Origin: Bacillota bacterium
GTDB lineage: Bacteria; Bacillota; Syntrophomonadia; Syntrophomonadales; Syntrophomonadaceae
Assembly: GCA_017861475.1 (NCBI GenBank)
Contig: JAGFXV010000075.1
Coordinates: forward strand, 1-6,970
Direction of reading: 5' to 3'
DNA: 6,970 nucleotides
Part shown: in pieces, positions 1 through 6,384 of the stretch
How positions within the stretch are numbered: position 1 is the first letter of the stretch
How the letters are laid out: the number at the start of each line of letters is the position of its first letter
Made by a program: the position numbers and the translations under genes
Notes under the pieces: generated by a model
Told to the model about the DNA's origin: nothing
Database searches by the model: none
What the model saw: the letters and a program-made list of their open reading frames with translations, nothing else

Positions 1-1122
1 ACCCGTACCGGTTGCCATGACCAGCAGGGATTTGCGGTGGCCTTTTTCAATGTTTTCGCAGACTGCGCGGATGGCTTCTTTCTGGTAGTAGCGGTCGGTT
101 ATTTTATCGTCGATCTTTATCTCAGCCAGAGCTTTACGTTCGCTGCGGCGGTTCATCAGTTTTTCCAGGTCTGACTTGGAAAATATTCCGCTCACTCTGC
201 GCTGCGGCGAGGTTACATCATCCCATAAATAGGTTTCAAAACCGTTGGTGGTAAACATCATGGGACGCCGTCCGGTCATATTCTCCAGGCAGTCGGCATA
301 GAGTTTGGCCTGCTGGGTTCCTATACGGGGATCTTTGGAAGTACGTTTGGCTTCGATAATGGCCAGGGGCAATCCGTCTTTTCCATACATTACATAATCG
401 GCATAGCCTTTTCCCTCCGGATTGGGCATGCCGTAAAGCTCCACTTCTTCGCGTACATCATCACCGAAAATCCAGCCAAGAAGTTTCAGATCAACGTCGA
501 TATATTTTTTACGGGTGCGATATTCCGAAATATCCGCCGGCGCAAATTGGCGTTCTGCCTTGTGCTGTTGCTTGTCGGCGGTAAACTGTTCGCTCATCGC
601 TGCAATCCTGGCACGCAGCGCAGCGATTTCCGAATCCTTCTGTTCAATGATGCTCTCTTTTTCCTTGATCCTGGCTTCATCCAGGATTACTTTTTCGGCG
701 GGAATTTTGGTTTCATCAAAACAGCGTTCTTCATAGTTGACGCCATAGCAATAGTCGATCCATTGGATGAATTCAAACAAGGAGGAAAGGGACAGCACGG
801 CGTCACTGCGGCTGATGGCTCTTTCCGTATGCACCGCAAGGTTGCCCAGCTTGATTATGTAAGGCAGTTTGCTCCAGGTTTGATTGTCCAGAGCAAATCG
901 AAAAGATGGTTCATGAATCAACGACTGCAGATTGTCCTTGTAGGGCATTTCGACGGTGTTGTCCGCCGAATAAACCCATTTCACCGCCAGCTCCAGCGCC
1001 CGGCGGCAGCCCACCGCCGCCATGGCAGACGAAGTCATCAGCACCCGCTCCGTTTCGAGACAGGCACTGGCAAACAAGGTATATTCGGTTTGATCCTGCA
1101 GGAATTCAAAGTTTGCAGCCAA
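1..1122 (-). CDS. hsdR: Type I restriction enzyme R subunit (HsdR), N-terminal part, cut by window edge
   Basis: This is the motor and nuclease subunit of a type I restriction complex. It would bind HsdM2-HsdS, pump DNA using ATP and cut unmodified DNA at a distance. The first 374 residues are visible. Residues 1-130 resemble the DUF4145-type N-terminal domain seen on many HsdR proteins. Residues 149-190 are charged and heptad-like, probably a coiled coil. Residues 195-300 are the PD-(D/E)XK nuclease: D242 in ADYVMY, E257 and K259 in IIEAKRT, then a QxxxY-like GTQQAKLYAD. Residues 343-352 (DRYYQKEAIR) look like the helicase Q motif. The frame leaves the window at LLVMATGTG, the beginning of Walker A. 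The TTG at 1122 is preferred because GGTGAT lies 5 bases upstream and homologues typically begin near ANFEFL. TTG at 1134 or GTG at 1131 are alternatives, and an in-frame TAA sits just before them. The gene starts 67 bases after hsdS. Confidence 0.93.
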   Translation of the reverse strand, partial: MAANFEFLQDQTEYTLFASACLETERVLMTSSAMAAVGCRRALELAVKWVYSADNTVEMPYKDNLQSLIHEPSFRFALDNQTWSKLPYIIKLGNLAVHTERAISRSDAVLSLSSLFEFIQWIDYCYGVNYEERCFDETKIPAEKVILDEARIKEKESIIEQKDSEIAALRARIAAMSEQFTADKQQHKAERQFAPADISEYRTRKKYIDVDLKLLGWIFGDDVREEVELYGMPNPEGKGYADYVMYGKDGLPLAIIEAKRTSKDPRIGTQQAKLYADCLENMTGRRPMMFTTNGFETYLWDDVTSPQRRVSGIFSKSDLEKLMNRRSERKALAEIKIDDKITDRYYQKEAIRAVCENIEKGHRKSLLVMATGTG

Positions 1123-1126
1123 TAAT

Positions 1127-1132
1127 ATCACC
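1127..1132 (-). promoter_or_regulatory. Ribosome-binding site for hsdR (GGTGAT)
   Basis: GGTGAT matches the end of the consensus anti-Shine-Dalgarno complement and stands 5 bases before the TTG at 1122. This favours that start over the GTG at 1131, which lies inside the site. An AAGG at 1139-1136 is too close to serve the TTG at 1134. Confidence 0.5.
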
Positions 1133-1189
1133 AAGCCTTATTCCCTGAGCTGGATTCAATATACTCAATTACCTTATTTTATAATACAT

Positions 1190-2335
1190 CTAATCATCAA
1201 AATACTCACTCATTAAACTGTCAAAAAGATACTGTGTTTCGTCGATGGCCTTTTGGACGAGGGCTTTTTGTTCTTCGATTTTGGTGACGATTTCAGCGAA
1301 TTTATTTTGCAGTTCAATTGGTGGTAATCTAAACGGTATACTTCGTACAGCCTCTTTAGTAATCGTTTTTGTTACAGCACCGCGAACCCTATCCGATATA
1401 TTCTTTTCACTAAACTCTGTTTTTAAATAGCAATAAACATACATAACATTTGTACTATCATTAAATCTCAATAAGAACTGGTTCATTGCTAACGAAACTG
1501 GTCGATTCAAATATGGCATCAAGTAAACCTTACCAGCACTACCTATTTTATTAATAATAATTTCTCCACCGAATACTTTTGACTTTTCAAGATACTCGTA
1601 AGCTTCTTTAGTAATATACTTGACATCATTAATATAATTTTTGTTTTCCAAGTCTATAGTCCTTATCATTAAAGCGTAATCAGGTTTATTTAGTAGTAAT
1701 ACATTGTCTCTAAGATTTTCATAACTTCCATTAGAATGATAGTCAGTAAGAACCAAAATCAAATCCCCTGCCGTACAAGTATTCCATCCTTTGTTATTAG
1801 TTTCGGGATCGCCGAACATATCGAAAAAGACGGATATGATCAGGTTGTCCAGCTCGGCAAGCTGCTGTTTGCGCATGGCAAGCAGGTCAGCAGCCATGTC
1901 CAAGGTTTTGGCAATTTGCTTTTGGGTTTTAAGGGGCGGGAGTGGGATAATCATTTTTCTCATTGCTGCTTGGTTTAGCTTTGCTCTTGTAGTTCCGCTT
2001 ATTATTTTTGAAACATCATAAAACATAATTGAATAGCAAAGATAATCTATGTCTATCGACGGCTTTGCTTTCAGCACATGAGCATGATTATTTACCCAGC
2101 ATTTACCTGATGCCCTATAAGCTATTGGTTTTGTCTTTGACCCGAAGTTTCCTCCATCCTCAGCCAGTAATACTAGCTCATCATCAAATATATAATCTGA
2201 TACATAATCTTGAATACCGTTTGCGCCATAATAAGGATAAATTCCACTTTTTCTAGCTGAAGCAGTAACCGGCACTCTCATATAATCTAATATTTCACAA
2301 ACATCTTCGAGCCTCACCATTCCCCACTTACTCAC
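1190..2335 (-). CDS. hsdS: Type I restriction-modification specificity subunit S (HsdS)
   Basis: This 381-residue subunit recognises the two halves of the bipartite DNA target and holds two HsdM copies. Its layout is the usual one. TRD1 (about residues 7-128) contains the typical YPYYGANGIQDYV and GTTRAKLNQAAMRKM motifs. A first conserved helical spacer follows (about 129-178, PLPPLKTQKQIAKTLD to FFDMFGDP). TRD2 (about 180-335) has FGGEIIINKIGSAGK and RGAVTKTITKEAVRSI. A second spacer ends the protein (about 336-381, RLPPIELQNKFAEIV to EYFDD). The two spacers read as an internal repeat and should pair as a coiled coil. The GTG start at 2335 overlaps the end of hsdM by 8 bases and has GAGGGGG 7 bases upstream, so translation is probably coupled. 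An ATG at residue 6 is a less likely start. Both TRDs are clearly more AT-rich than the first spacer. The length is normal and I see no frameshift. Confidence 0.95.
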   Translation of the reverse strand: MSKWGMVRLEDVCEILDYMRVPVTASARKSGIYPYYGANGIQDYVSDYIFDDELVLLAEDGGNFGSKTKPIAYRASGKCWVNNHAHVLKAKPSIDIDYLCYSIMFYDVSKIISGTTRAKLNQAAMRKMIIPLPPLKTQKQIAKTLDMAADLLAMRKQQLAELDNLIISVFFDMFGDPETNNKGWNTCTAGDLILVLTDYHSNGSYENLRDNVLLLNKPDYALMIRTIDLENKNYINDVKYITKEAYEYLEKSKVFGGEIIINKIGSAGKVYLMPYLNRPVSLAMNQFLLRFNDSTNVMYVYCYLKTEFSEKNISDRVRGAVTKTITKEAVRSIPFRLPPIELQNKFAEIVTKIEEQKALVQKAIDETQYLFDSLMSEYFDD

Positions 2336-3797
2336 CGATAAGCCCCCTCAATTCTTCCATCTTTGAGGCAATGTCGATGCTTAGTTCATCAAGCCGGGTC
2401 ATGATTACAACGGGCGGATCATACTCCACCTTTTCATAGACAATCTCTTTATAGCGATTGATAGATAAATCATAGTCATTGGCGGCAATGGCGGACTTGT
2501 CCACCAAAAAACTCTGCTCGGTGGGCTTGTGGTCGACCTCCCCTTCGAGGTTATGGAAACGGGCAATGATATCTGGTATGTCGTTGGTTTCAATAGCAGC
2601 GCGTTTGTCGTCCAGCGAATATCCATCGGCTTTCATATCATAGAACCAGACCTTGTCGGTGCCGCCTGCGCCCGTTTTGGTGAAGACCAACACAGCTGTG
2701 CTGACTCCGGCGTACGGTTTGAACACTCCGCTGGGCATGGAGATTACCGCCCGCAGTTGATGATTTTCCACCAGTTCCATGCGTAGGGCTTTGTGGGCTT
2801 TGGTGGTGCCAAACAAAACTCCGTCCGGTACGATGCAGGAACAGCGTCCGCCTTTGCGCAGCATGCGCAAAAAGAGGGCTACGAACAATAGCTCGGTCTT
2901 CTTGGTACTGCAGACCGCCTTTAGGTTGTCATGAATGCTTTCGGCATCCACGGTGCCGGTAAAGGGAGGATTGGCCAGAACGATATCGTAAGCCGATGAG
3001 ATTATATTCTGTTTGGAAACACTGTCCAAATATTCAATCCGCGGCGTGGTTATCGAGTGCAGCATGAGGTTCATGGCGGAAATACGCAGCATGGTCCGGT
3101 CGGTGTCAAAGCCCGTAAACATATCACCCCCGTAATGCCTCCATTGCTGCGGAGTCATTTCAGTCTCATATTTTTCCCTAATATATTCGGCTGAAGAAAC
3201 GAGGAATCCCGCCGTACCACAGGCTGGATCACAGATTTTATCATCAGGCCCGGGTGCAAGCAAGCGCACCATCATATCGCGAATCTGTTTTGGAGTGCGG
3301 AACTGACCGTTTTGGCCGGCGGTGGACAGCTTGCCCAGCATGTATTCGTAAACGTCGCCCTGCATATCCAGATCTTTGATATCGTGCTCGTATAATTCGT
3401 CCAGTCCGGTAATAATTTTTTGCAGCACTTGCGGGGTGGGGATTAAAAACATCGCGTCCTGCATAAAGCGGGAAAAAGACGAACTGTTTTTTCCGTTCAT
3501 GTTTTTTATAAACGGAAATACTTTGGTTCCCACAATTTCATAGATCTCACGGGCATCCTTGGTTTTAAACTTGCTCCAACGCATGGCCTGTCCGGCTTCG
3601 TTCTGAGGAAATATTTTCGGCATGGCTTCCCCGCTCACAGCTTCCATGCTTTCGTTTTCCAGTTCCTTTTCATCCAGTGAGCGAATAAACATCAAATAGG
3701 TAAGCTGCTCAATAACGGTTAACGGATTGGTTATTCCTCCCGCCCACATATCGGTCCATATTTTATCAATCTTGTTGCGTATTTCGCCTGTCAGCAT
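2328..3797 (-). CDS. hsdM: Type I restriction-modification DNA methyltransferase subunit M (HsdM), N6-adenine
   Basis: HsdM transfers a methyl group from S-adenosylmethionine to N6 of adenine in each half of the target chosen by HsdS. With the ATG at 3797 it has 489 residues, normal for the family. Residues 1-45 match the usual HsdM opening (MLTGEIRNKIDKIW, then NPLTVIEQLTYLMFIRSLDE). The helical N-terminal domain ends near QFRTP (165-169). Motif I for SAM binding is ICDPACGTAGFLV (188-200), and the catalytic motif IV is NPPF (276-279) in DIVLANPPF. A helical tail after about residue 440 would contact HsdS. A TTG at 3821 would add eight residues, but GGAG lies 8 bases before the ATG at 3797 and homologues begin at MLTGE, so the ATG is chosen. 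The gene is the first of hsdM-hsdS-hsdR and its stop lies inside the start of hsdS. All key motifs are intact. Confidence 0.96.
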   Translation of the reverse strand: MLTGEIRNKIDKIWTDMWAGGITNPLTVIEQLTYLMFIRSLDEKELENESMEAVSGEAMPKIFPQNEAGQAMRWSKFKTKDAREIYEIVGTKVFPFIKNMNGKNSSSFSRFMQDAMFLIPTPQVLQKIITGLDELYEHDIKDLDMQGDVYEYMLGKLSTAGQNGQFRTPKQIRDMMVRLLAPGPDDKICDPACGTAGFLVSSAEYIREKYETEMTPQQWRHYGGDMFTGFDTDRTMLRISAMNLMLHSITTPRIEYLDSVSKQNIISSAYDIVLANPPFTGTVDAESIHDNLKAVCSTKKTELLFVALFLRMLRKGGRCSCIVPDGVLFGTTKAHKALRMELVENHQLRAVISMPSGVFKPYAGVSTAVLVFTKTGAGGTDKVWFYDMKADGYSLDDKRAAIETNDIPDIIARFHNLEGEVDHKPTEQSFLVDKSAIAANDYDLSINRYKEIVYEKVEYDPPVVIMTRLDELSIDIASKMEELRGLIGE

Positions 3798-3805
3798 GTG
3801 CTTTG

Positions 3806-3809
3806 CTCC
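3806..3809 (-). promoter_or_regulatory. Ribosome-binding site for hsdM (GGAG)
   Basis: GGAG stands 8 bases before the ATG at 3797. It lies downstream of the alternative TTG at 3821 and so decides for the shorter start. No comparable site precedes that TTG. Confidence 0.55.
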
Positions 3810-3829
3810 GATCTTTGTCAAAATGTTTT

Positions 3830-3859
3830 ATTATGTTTAATTTCCTTTCATATTGTCAC
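3830..3859 (-). promoter_or_regulatory. Candidate sigma-A promoter for hsdM-hsdS-hsdR
   Basis: On the minus strand GTGACA (3859-3854, 5 of 6 to the -35 consensus) is followed after 18 bases by CATAAT (3835-3830, 5 of 6 to the -10 consensus). Transcription would start near 3823, giving a leader of about 26 bases that contains the GGAG ribosome-binding site. The position just upstream of the first gene is right, but the call rests on sequence match alone in an AT-rich region. Confidence 0.45.
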
Positions 3860-3963
3860 ATTTCTCCAACAAAAACAAAATCCCTGCCCTTTGCATTTGA
3901 CGTTAGAAGCCATAATATCATAGACTATAATTGATCATATGTTAGAGTTTATCAGGTTCTGGC

Positions 3964-3996
3964 TTAGGAGTAGTGCTTTTCCGGCGCTGCTCTTGA
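3964..3996 (+). other. Imperfect hairpin that is only stable as plus-strand RNA
   Basis: Bases 3964-3975 pair with 3985-3996 in twelve consecutive pairs, four of them G-U. Two further pairs (3976-3984 C-G and 3977-3983 U-G) leave a five-base loop. In a minus-strand transcript the wobble pairs become A-C mismatches, so the fold favours plus-strand RNA. A TATAAT lies at 3926-3931 and the terminator hairpin follows at 4009. The stretch from 3860 to 4001 otherwise holds no gene that I can support. Confidence 0.25.
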
Positions 3997-4001
3997 TCAG
4001 T

Positions 4002-4038
4002 AAAAAATGCCTGCCGTTTGCGGCAGGCTTTATTATTT
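4002..4038. terminator. Bidirectional intrinsic terminator behind the acetyltransferase gene
   Basis: GCCTGCCG (4009-4016) and CGGCAGGC (4021-4028) form a perfect 8-bp GC-rich stem with a TTTG loop. On the minus strand the stem is followed by A and six T (4007-4002), placing a good terminator 35 bases after the GNAT stop. On the plus strand it is followed by TTTATTATTTTT (4029-4040), so it could also stop transcription from the left. Confidence 0.88.
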
Positions 4039-4063
4039 TTATATTTTTTAATGCACGGTAATC

Positions 4064-4519
4064 TTACAACTCAAACTCCATAAAATTAAGATTCTTTACA
4101 AAACCATATTCCCTGTACAAATAAACACCCATGTCAGACGCCGTAATATGCACTACACTGCAGCCATATTGGCGAGCCTCATTGATCACCTTATCCAGCA
4201 ACTGATTGGCAATGCCTTTTCTTCTGTAAGGCTTTACGGTATACATGCTGGACAGAAGGCCGATTTTTCCTGTGGGATTTGAATAGTAGGGCGGCTTTTC
4301 CACAAAAGACATGCCGCTGGTGGCGATGATTTTCTCCCCATCCAACGCCAGCCATGATATAAATGTGCCGTCATCAAAGTGTTTTTCATAAAAAGCAAAT
4401 AGGGAGGGCGCCAGGTCAAATGCCGGGTCAGCGCCTTCTTCCTGCAGCTGTTCCAATCTAAGGGCAATAAACTCTTGAATATCTACTTTATCTAATTTTC
4501 TATAAGTAATTGAGCCCAT
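4064..4519 (-). CDS. GNAT-family N-acetyltransferase
   Basis: The product should move an acetyl group from acetyl-CoA to an amine; the substrate cannot be told from sequence. From the ATG at 4519 it has 151 residues, a normal single GNAT domain. Residues 3-30 (ITYRKLDKVDIQEFIALRLE onward) give the first strand and helices. Residues 52-72 (TFISWLALDGEKIIATSGMS) form the central strands. Motif A for acetyl-CoA is YRRKGIA (98-104), fitting R/Q-x-x-G-x-G/A. The C-terminal SDMGVYLYREYGF is typical. The frame stays open to a GTG at 4639 and an ATG at 4630, which would add about 40 polar residues rich in Asn, Ser and Thr. GAGGTG lies 6 bases before the ATG at 4519, and the GNAT fold begins there. 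However, GGGTGA also lies well placed before the ATG at 4630, so the longer form is possible. The gene is a single transcription unit with its own terminator. The fold is sure, the start is not. Confidence 0.9.
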   Translation of the reverse strand: MGSITYRKLDKVDIQEFIALRLEQLQEEGADPAFDLAPSLFAFYEKHFDDGTFISWLALDGEKIIATSGMSFVEKPPYYSNPTGKIGLLSSMYTVKPYRRKGIANQLLDKVINEARQYGCSVVHITASDMGVYLYREYGFVKNLNFMEFEL

Positions 4520-4525
4520 CGTAAA

Positions 4526-4531
4526 CACCTC
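4526..4531 (-). promoter_or_regulatory. Ribosome-binding site for the short GNAT start (GAGGTG)
   Basis: GAGGTG stands 6 bases before the ATG at 4519 and is one of the best Shine-Dalgarno matches in the window. Its position inside the longer open frame supports 4519 as the main start. Confidence 0.55.
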
Positions 4532-4647
4532 ATCCGCAAAATCAGTATTATCAGCATTTTTGCTGGAATTGACGGATCGTTCAGAAGTGACGTTTACTGT
4601 TTCTTTTAAGCCAATCTTATTAACATTCATACAACTCACCCTGTTTT

Positions 4648-4676
4648 AAACTAATGTAAAACGGCTGCATTGTCAA
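4648..4676 (-). promoter_or_regulatory. Possible promoter upstream of the GNAT gene
   Basis: A perfect TTGACA (4676-4671) is followed after 17 bases by TAGTTT (4653-4648), a weak -10 with 3 of 6 matches. The start would be near 4641, almost on top of the Shine-Dalgarno sequence for the ATG at 4630. That fits better with a leader ahead of the ATG at 4519 than with the long form. The -10 is poor, so confidence is low. Confidence 0.3.
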
Positions 4677-4686
4677 TTGAATTAAC

Positions 4687-4715
4687 GAAGCTGATAACTT
4701 CAAGTTATCAGCTTC
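4687..4715 (-). terminator. 14-bp inverted repeat, probable 3' hairpin of the export operon
   Basis: Bases 4687-4700 and 4702-4715 are exact reverse complements separated by one base; a real RNA loop would open a few more. The hairpin lies about 90 bases after the adaptor stop and just before the candidate GNAT promoter, where the upstream operon should end. The following minus-strand sequence (GTTAATTCAATT) is only moderately T-rich, so this may be a weak terminator, an RNA-stabilising hairpin or an operator for the GNAT gene. A smaller 6-bp hairpin (4743-4748 with 4752-4757) lies between it and the adaptor stop. Confidence 0.45.
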
Positions 4716-4802
4716 TTCAGGCGGAAATCAATCACATTAAGAACACTTCTCAAGTGTCTACCGGTTCAAAACAAATACAAACTATTCCTCCTGTAACCTC
4801 AT

Positions 4803-6371
4803 TTATATCGGCGGCATTCCTTCCGGCACTCCCTGGTTTAAGATGACTTCCTCCCCTTCCTTGAGTCCCGTGATTATTTCAATAAATTCATCCGTTTCGA
4901 TACCGGTTTTAACCGGCCGCATTTCAGGTTGGTTCTTCCCCTTTTTCTTTACCATGACCGTACCCGAACCGGTATCTTCAATACTAACTGCATCGATGGG
5001 CAAACGGAGAACATTTTGCCTTTGCTCCGCTAAAATATCCGCATCACCTGTCATTCCTGCCTTTAACGGTCCCGGTTCTTGAATCGCCAGTTCTGTAACA
5101 AAATAAACGGTAGAACCGTCAATTTTACCCTTCTCGGCAACGCGGGTCACAACTGCGGGAAATTTTCGATCCCCATAGGCATTGGCATAAACATCTGCCT
5201 TCTGTCCAACATTTATATAGGGAATATCAATTTCATCAACTTTGACAATCATTTTGAGAGCACCGGTACCGGTGATCACTACTGCAGCCTTATCAGAAGG
5301 CAGATCCTTGCCTTCTTCTACATTCAGCTCAACTACCGTTCCGTTTAAACTCGCCCTCGCCTGATATTTTTCGTATGCTTTCTGTTTAAGCTCCAAAGTT
5401 ATCTGTGATTGTTCCAGAGCCAGTTGTTTTTCTCTGAGCGTTGCCTTCTGTTCCGATTTGTCAACTGTCAGCAGAAGCTGCCCCTGATCGATTAAATCTC
5501 CGTCCTTAATCGTAAGACGATTAATCTTTCCTTGACAGCCGGCACGAATATCTTCCTCGTCGAGTGGGGTGAGTTTTTCAAAACCGGCAGAACTGATGAT
5601 CCGGCTTCCCGTATTTACCTTGGCATTGCCGCTGTTGCCCACCTGCAAGGCGCCGGGATTTGGGACCTCGATCGTTACCCGGTACAACAACCCGCCGGTT
5701 GAAGTGGCCTGCCCGCGATGATCCACACGTATAACTTTTCCGGGAACAGAAGAAAGGAATTCCTGAATGAATATTTCCGCTGTTTGTCCTTCCTTAATTT
5801 CATTGATATCCCGGCCGTTGAAACCGGCTTTCAATTCAAAAGCATCATCTTTGGTCATTTTAGCAATGACTGTATCCGATTTAATCTCATCTCCGACTTC
5901 CACCAGGACCTTGCTGATGGTACCTGCTGAATTGGCCCGGGTTTCCGAGTTCTGTAATCCATTGATTTCCTGTGTCAACGTACGGGATTCAGTCTCAAAG
6001 GCCAAGCGATCTTTTGCATATTCCAGCGCAATTTCACTGTCATCCAGTGTAAACAACAGGTCACCCGCTTTTACTGCCTGCCCTTCCTTTACATATACCG
6101 AGTTAACCCGTGCCGTAACCCCGGGCCGGACTTCTTCGCCGTTGTCTTCATGGATATTTCCCGAAGCATATATTATTCTCTGCACATCTCCGCGTTCAAC
6201 CACGGCCGTTGGCAAAACCATTTGTTGTTTTAGTGCTTCCAGGGCAGCGTTTTTTCTGTGCTGCCAAAATAAAACGCCACCTACCGCAATGATTACGATC
6301 AAACCAATAATGAGCCACTTTTTTTTGCTTGAAAGCCACCGCAGTATATTTTTGATTTTTTCTTTCCCCAA
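4803..6371 (-). CDS. HlyD/MacA-type efflux adaptor (membrane fusion protein) with tandem adaptor units
   Basis: This 522-residue protein would link an ABC exporter to its extracytoplasmic path. Residues 1-18 are basic, 19-35 are one membrane segment, and the rest should lie outside the membrane. A first lipoyl-like half (about 76-110, with VKEGQAVKAGDLLFTLDD) is followed by a short helical hairpin (112-146), a second lipoyl half (147-173, SAGTISKVLVEVGDEI) and a beta-barrel region (176-253). The plan then repeats: lipoyl half (about 278-305, LTIKDGDLIDQGQLLLTVD), hairpin (306-338), lipoyl half (339-368, ASLNGTVVELNVEEGKDL), barrel (370-446) and a membrane-proximal region (447-522). Ordinary MacA-like adaptors have one unit and about 370-400 residues. 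Both hairpins are very short, which suits a cell without an outer-membrane channel. The TTG start lies 13 bases after the permease stop with AGAGGA 6 bases upstream; no later start keeps the membrane anchor. The cargo is unknown. Confidence 0.9.
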   Translation of the reverse strand: MGKEKIKNILRWLSSKKKWLIIGLIVIIAVGGVLFWQHRKNAALEALKQQMVLPTAVVERGDVQRIIYASGNIHEDNGEEVRPGVTARVNSVYVKEGQAVKAGDLLFTLDDSEIALEYAKDRLAFETESRTLTQEINGLQNSETRANSAGTISKVLVEVGDEIKSDTVIAKMTKDDAFELKAGFNGRDINEIKEGQTAEIFIQEFLSSVPGKVIRVDHRGQATSTGGLLYRVTIEVPNPGALQVGNSGNAKVNTGSRIISSAGFEKLTPLDEEDIRAGCQGKINRLTIKDGDLIDQGQLLLTVDKSEQKATLREKQLALEQSQITLELKQKAYEKYQARASLNGTVVELNVEEGKDLPSDKAAVVITGTGALKMIVKVDEIDIPYINVGQKADVYANAYGDRKFPAVVTRVAEKGKIDGSTVYFVTELAIQEPGPLKAGMTGDADILAEQRQNVLRLPIDAVSIEDTGSGTVMVKKKGKNQPEMRPVKTGIETDEFIEIITGLKEGEEVILNQGVPEGMPPI

Positions 6372-6377
6372 CGCTCT

Positions 6378-6383
6378 TCCTCT
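6378..6383 (-). promoter_or_regulatory. Ribosome-binding site for the adaptor gene (AGAGGA)
   Basis: AGAGGA lies 6 bases before the TTG at 6371 and between it and the permease stop at 6385. It supports the TTG start and close translational linkage of the two genes. Confidence 0.5.
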
Positions 6384-6384
6384 C

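Noticed and set aside
547..1125. Plus-strand open frame of 192 codons
   Set aside because: It lies exactly antisense to hsdR, whose minus-strand frame has clear nuclease motifs. The plus-strand translation shows no recognisable domain and is rich in His, Arg and Gln, as expected from a shadow.
2331..2347. G-run (GAGGGGG) at the hsdM-hsdS junction as a phase-variable tract
   Set aside because: Five G are too few for frequent slippage, and the run works as the ribosome-binding site for hsdS.
3798..3821. TTG at 3821 as the hsdM start
   Set aside because: Family members begin at MLTGE, and the only good Shine-Dalgarno sequence lies downstream of the TTG.
3939..4061. Plus-strand hydrophobic open frame of 40 codons starting at an ATG
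   Set aside because: It has no ribosome-binding site and reads straight through the terminator hairpin and its T-tract, which accounts for the Phe/Ile-rich tail.
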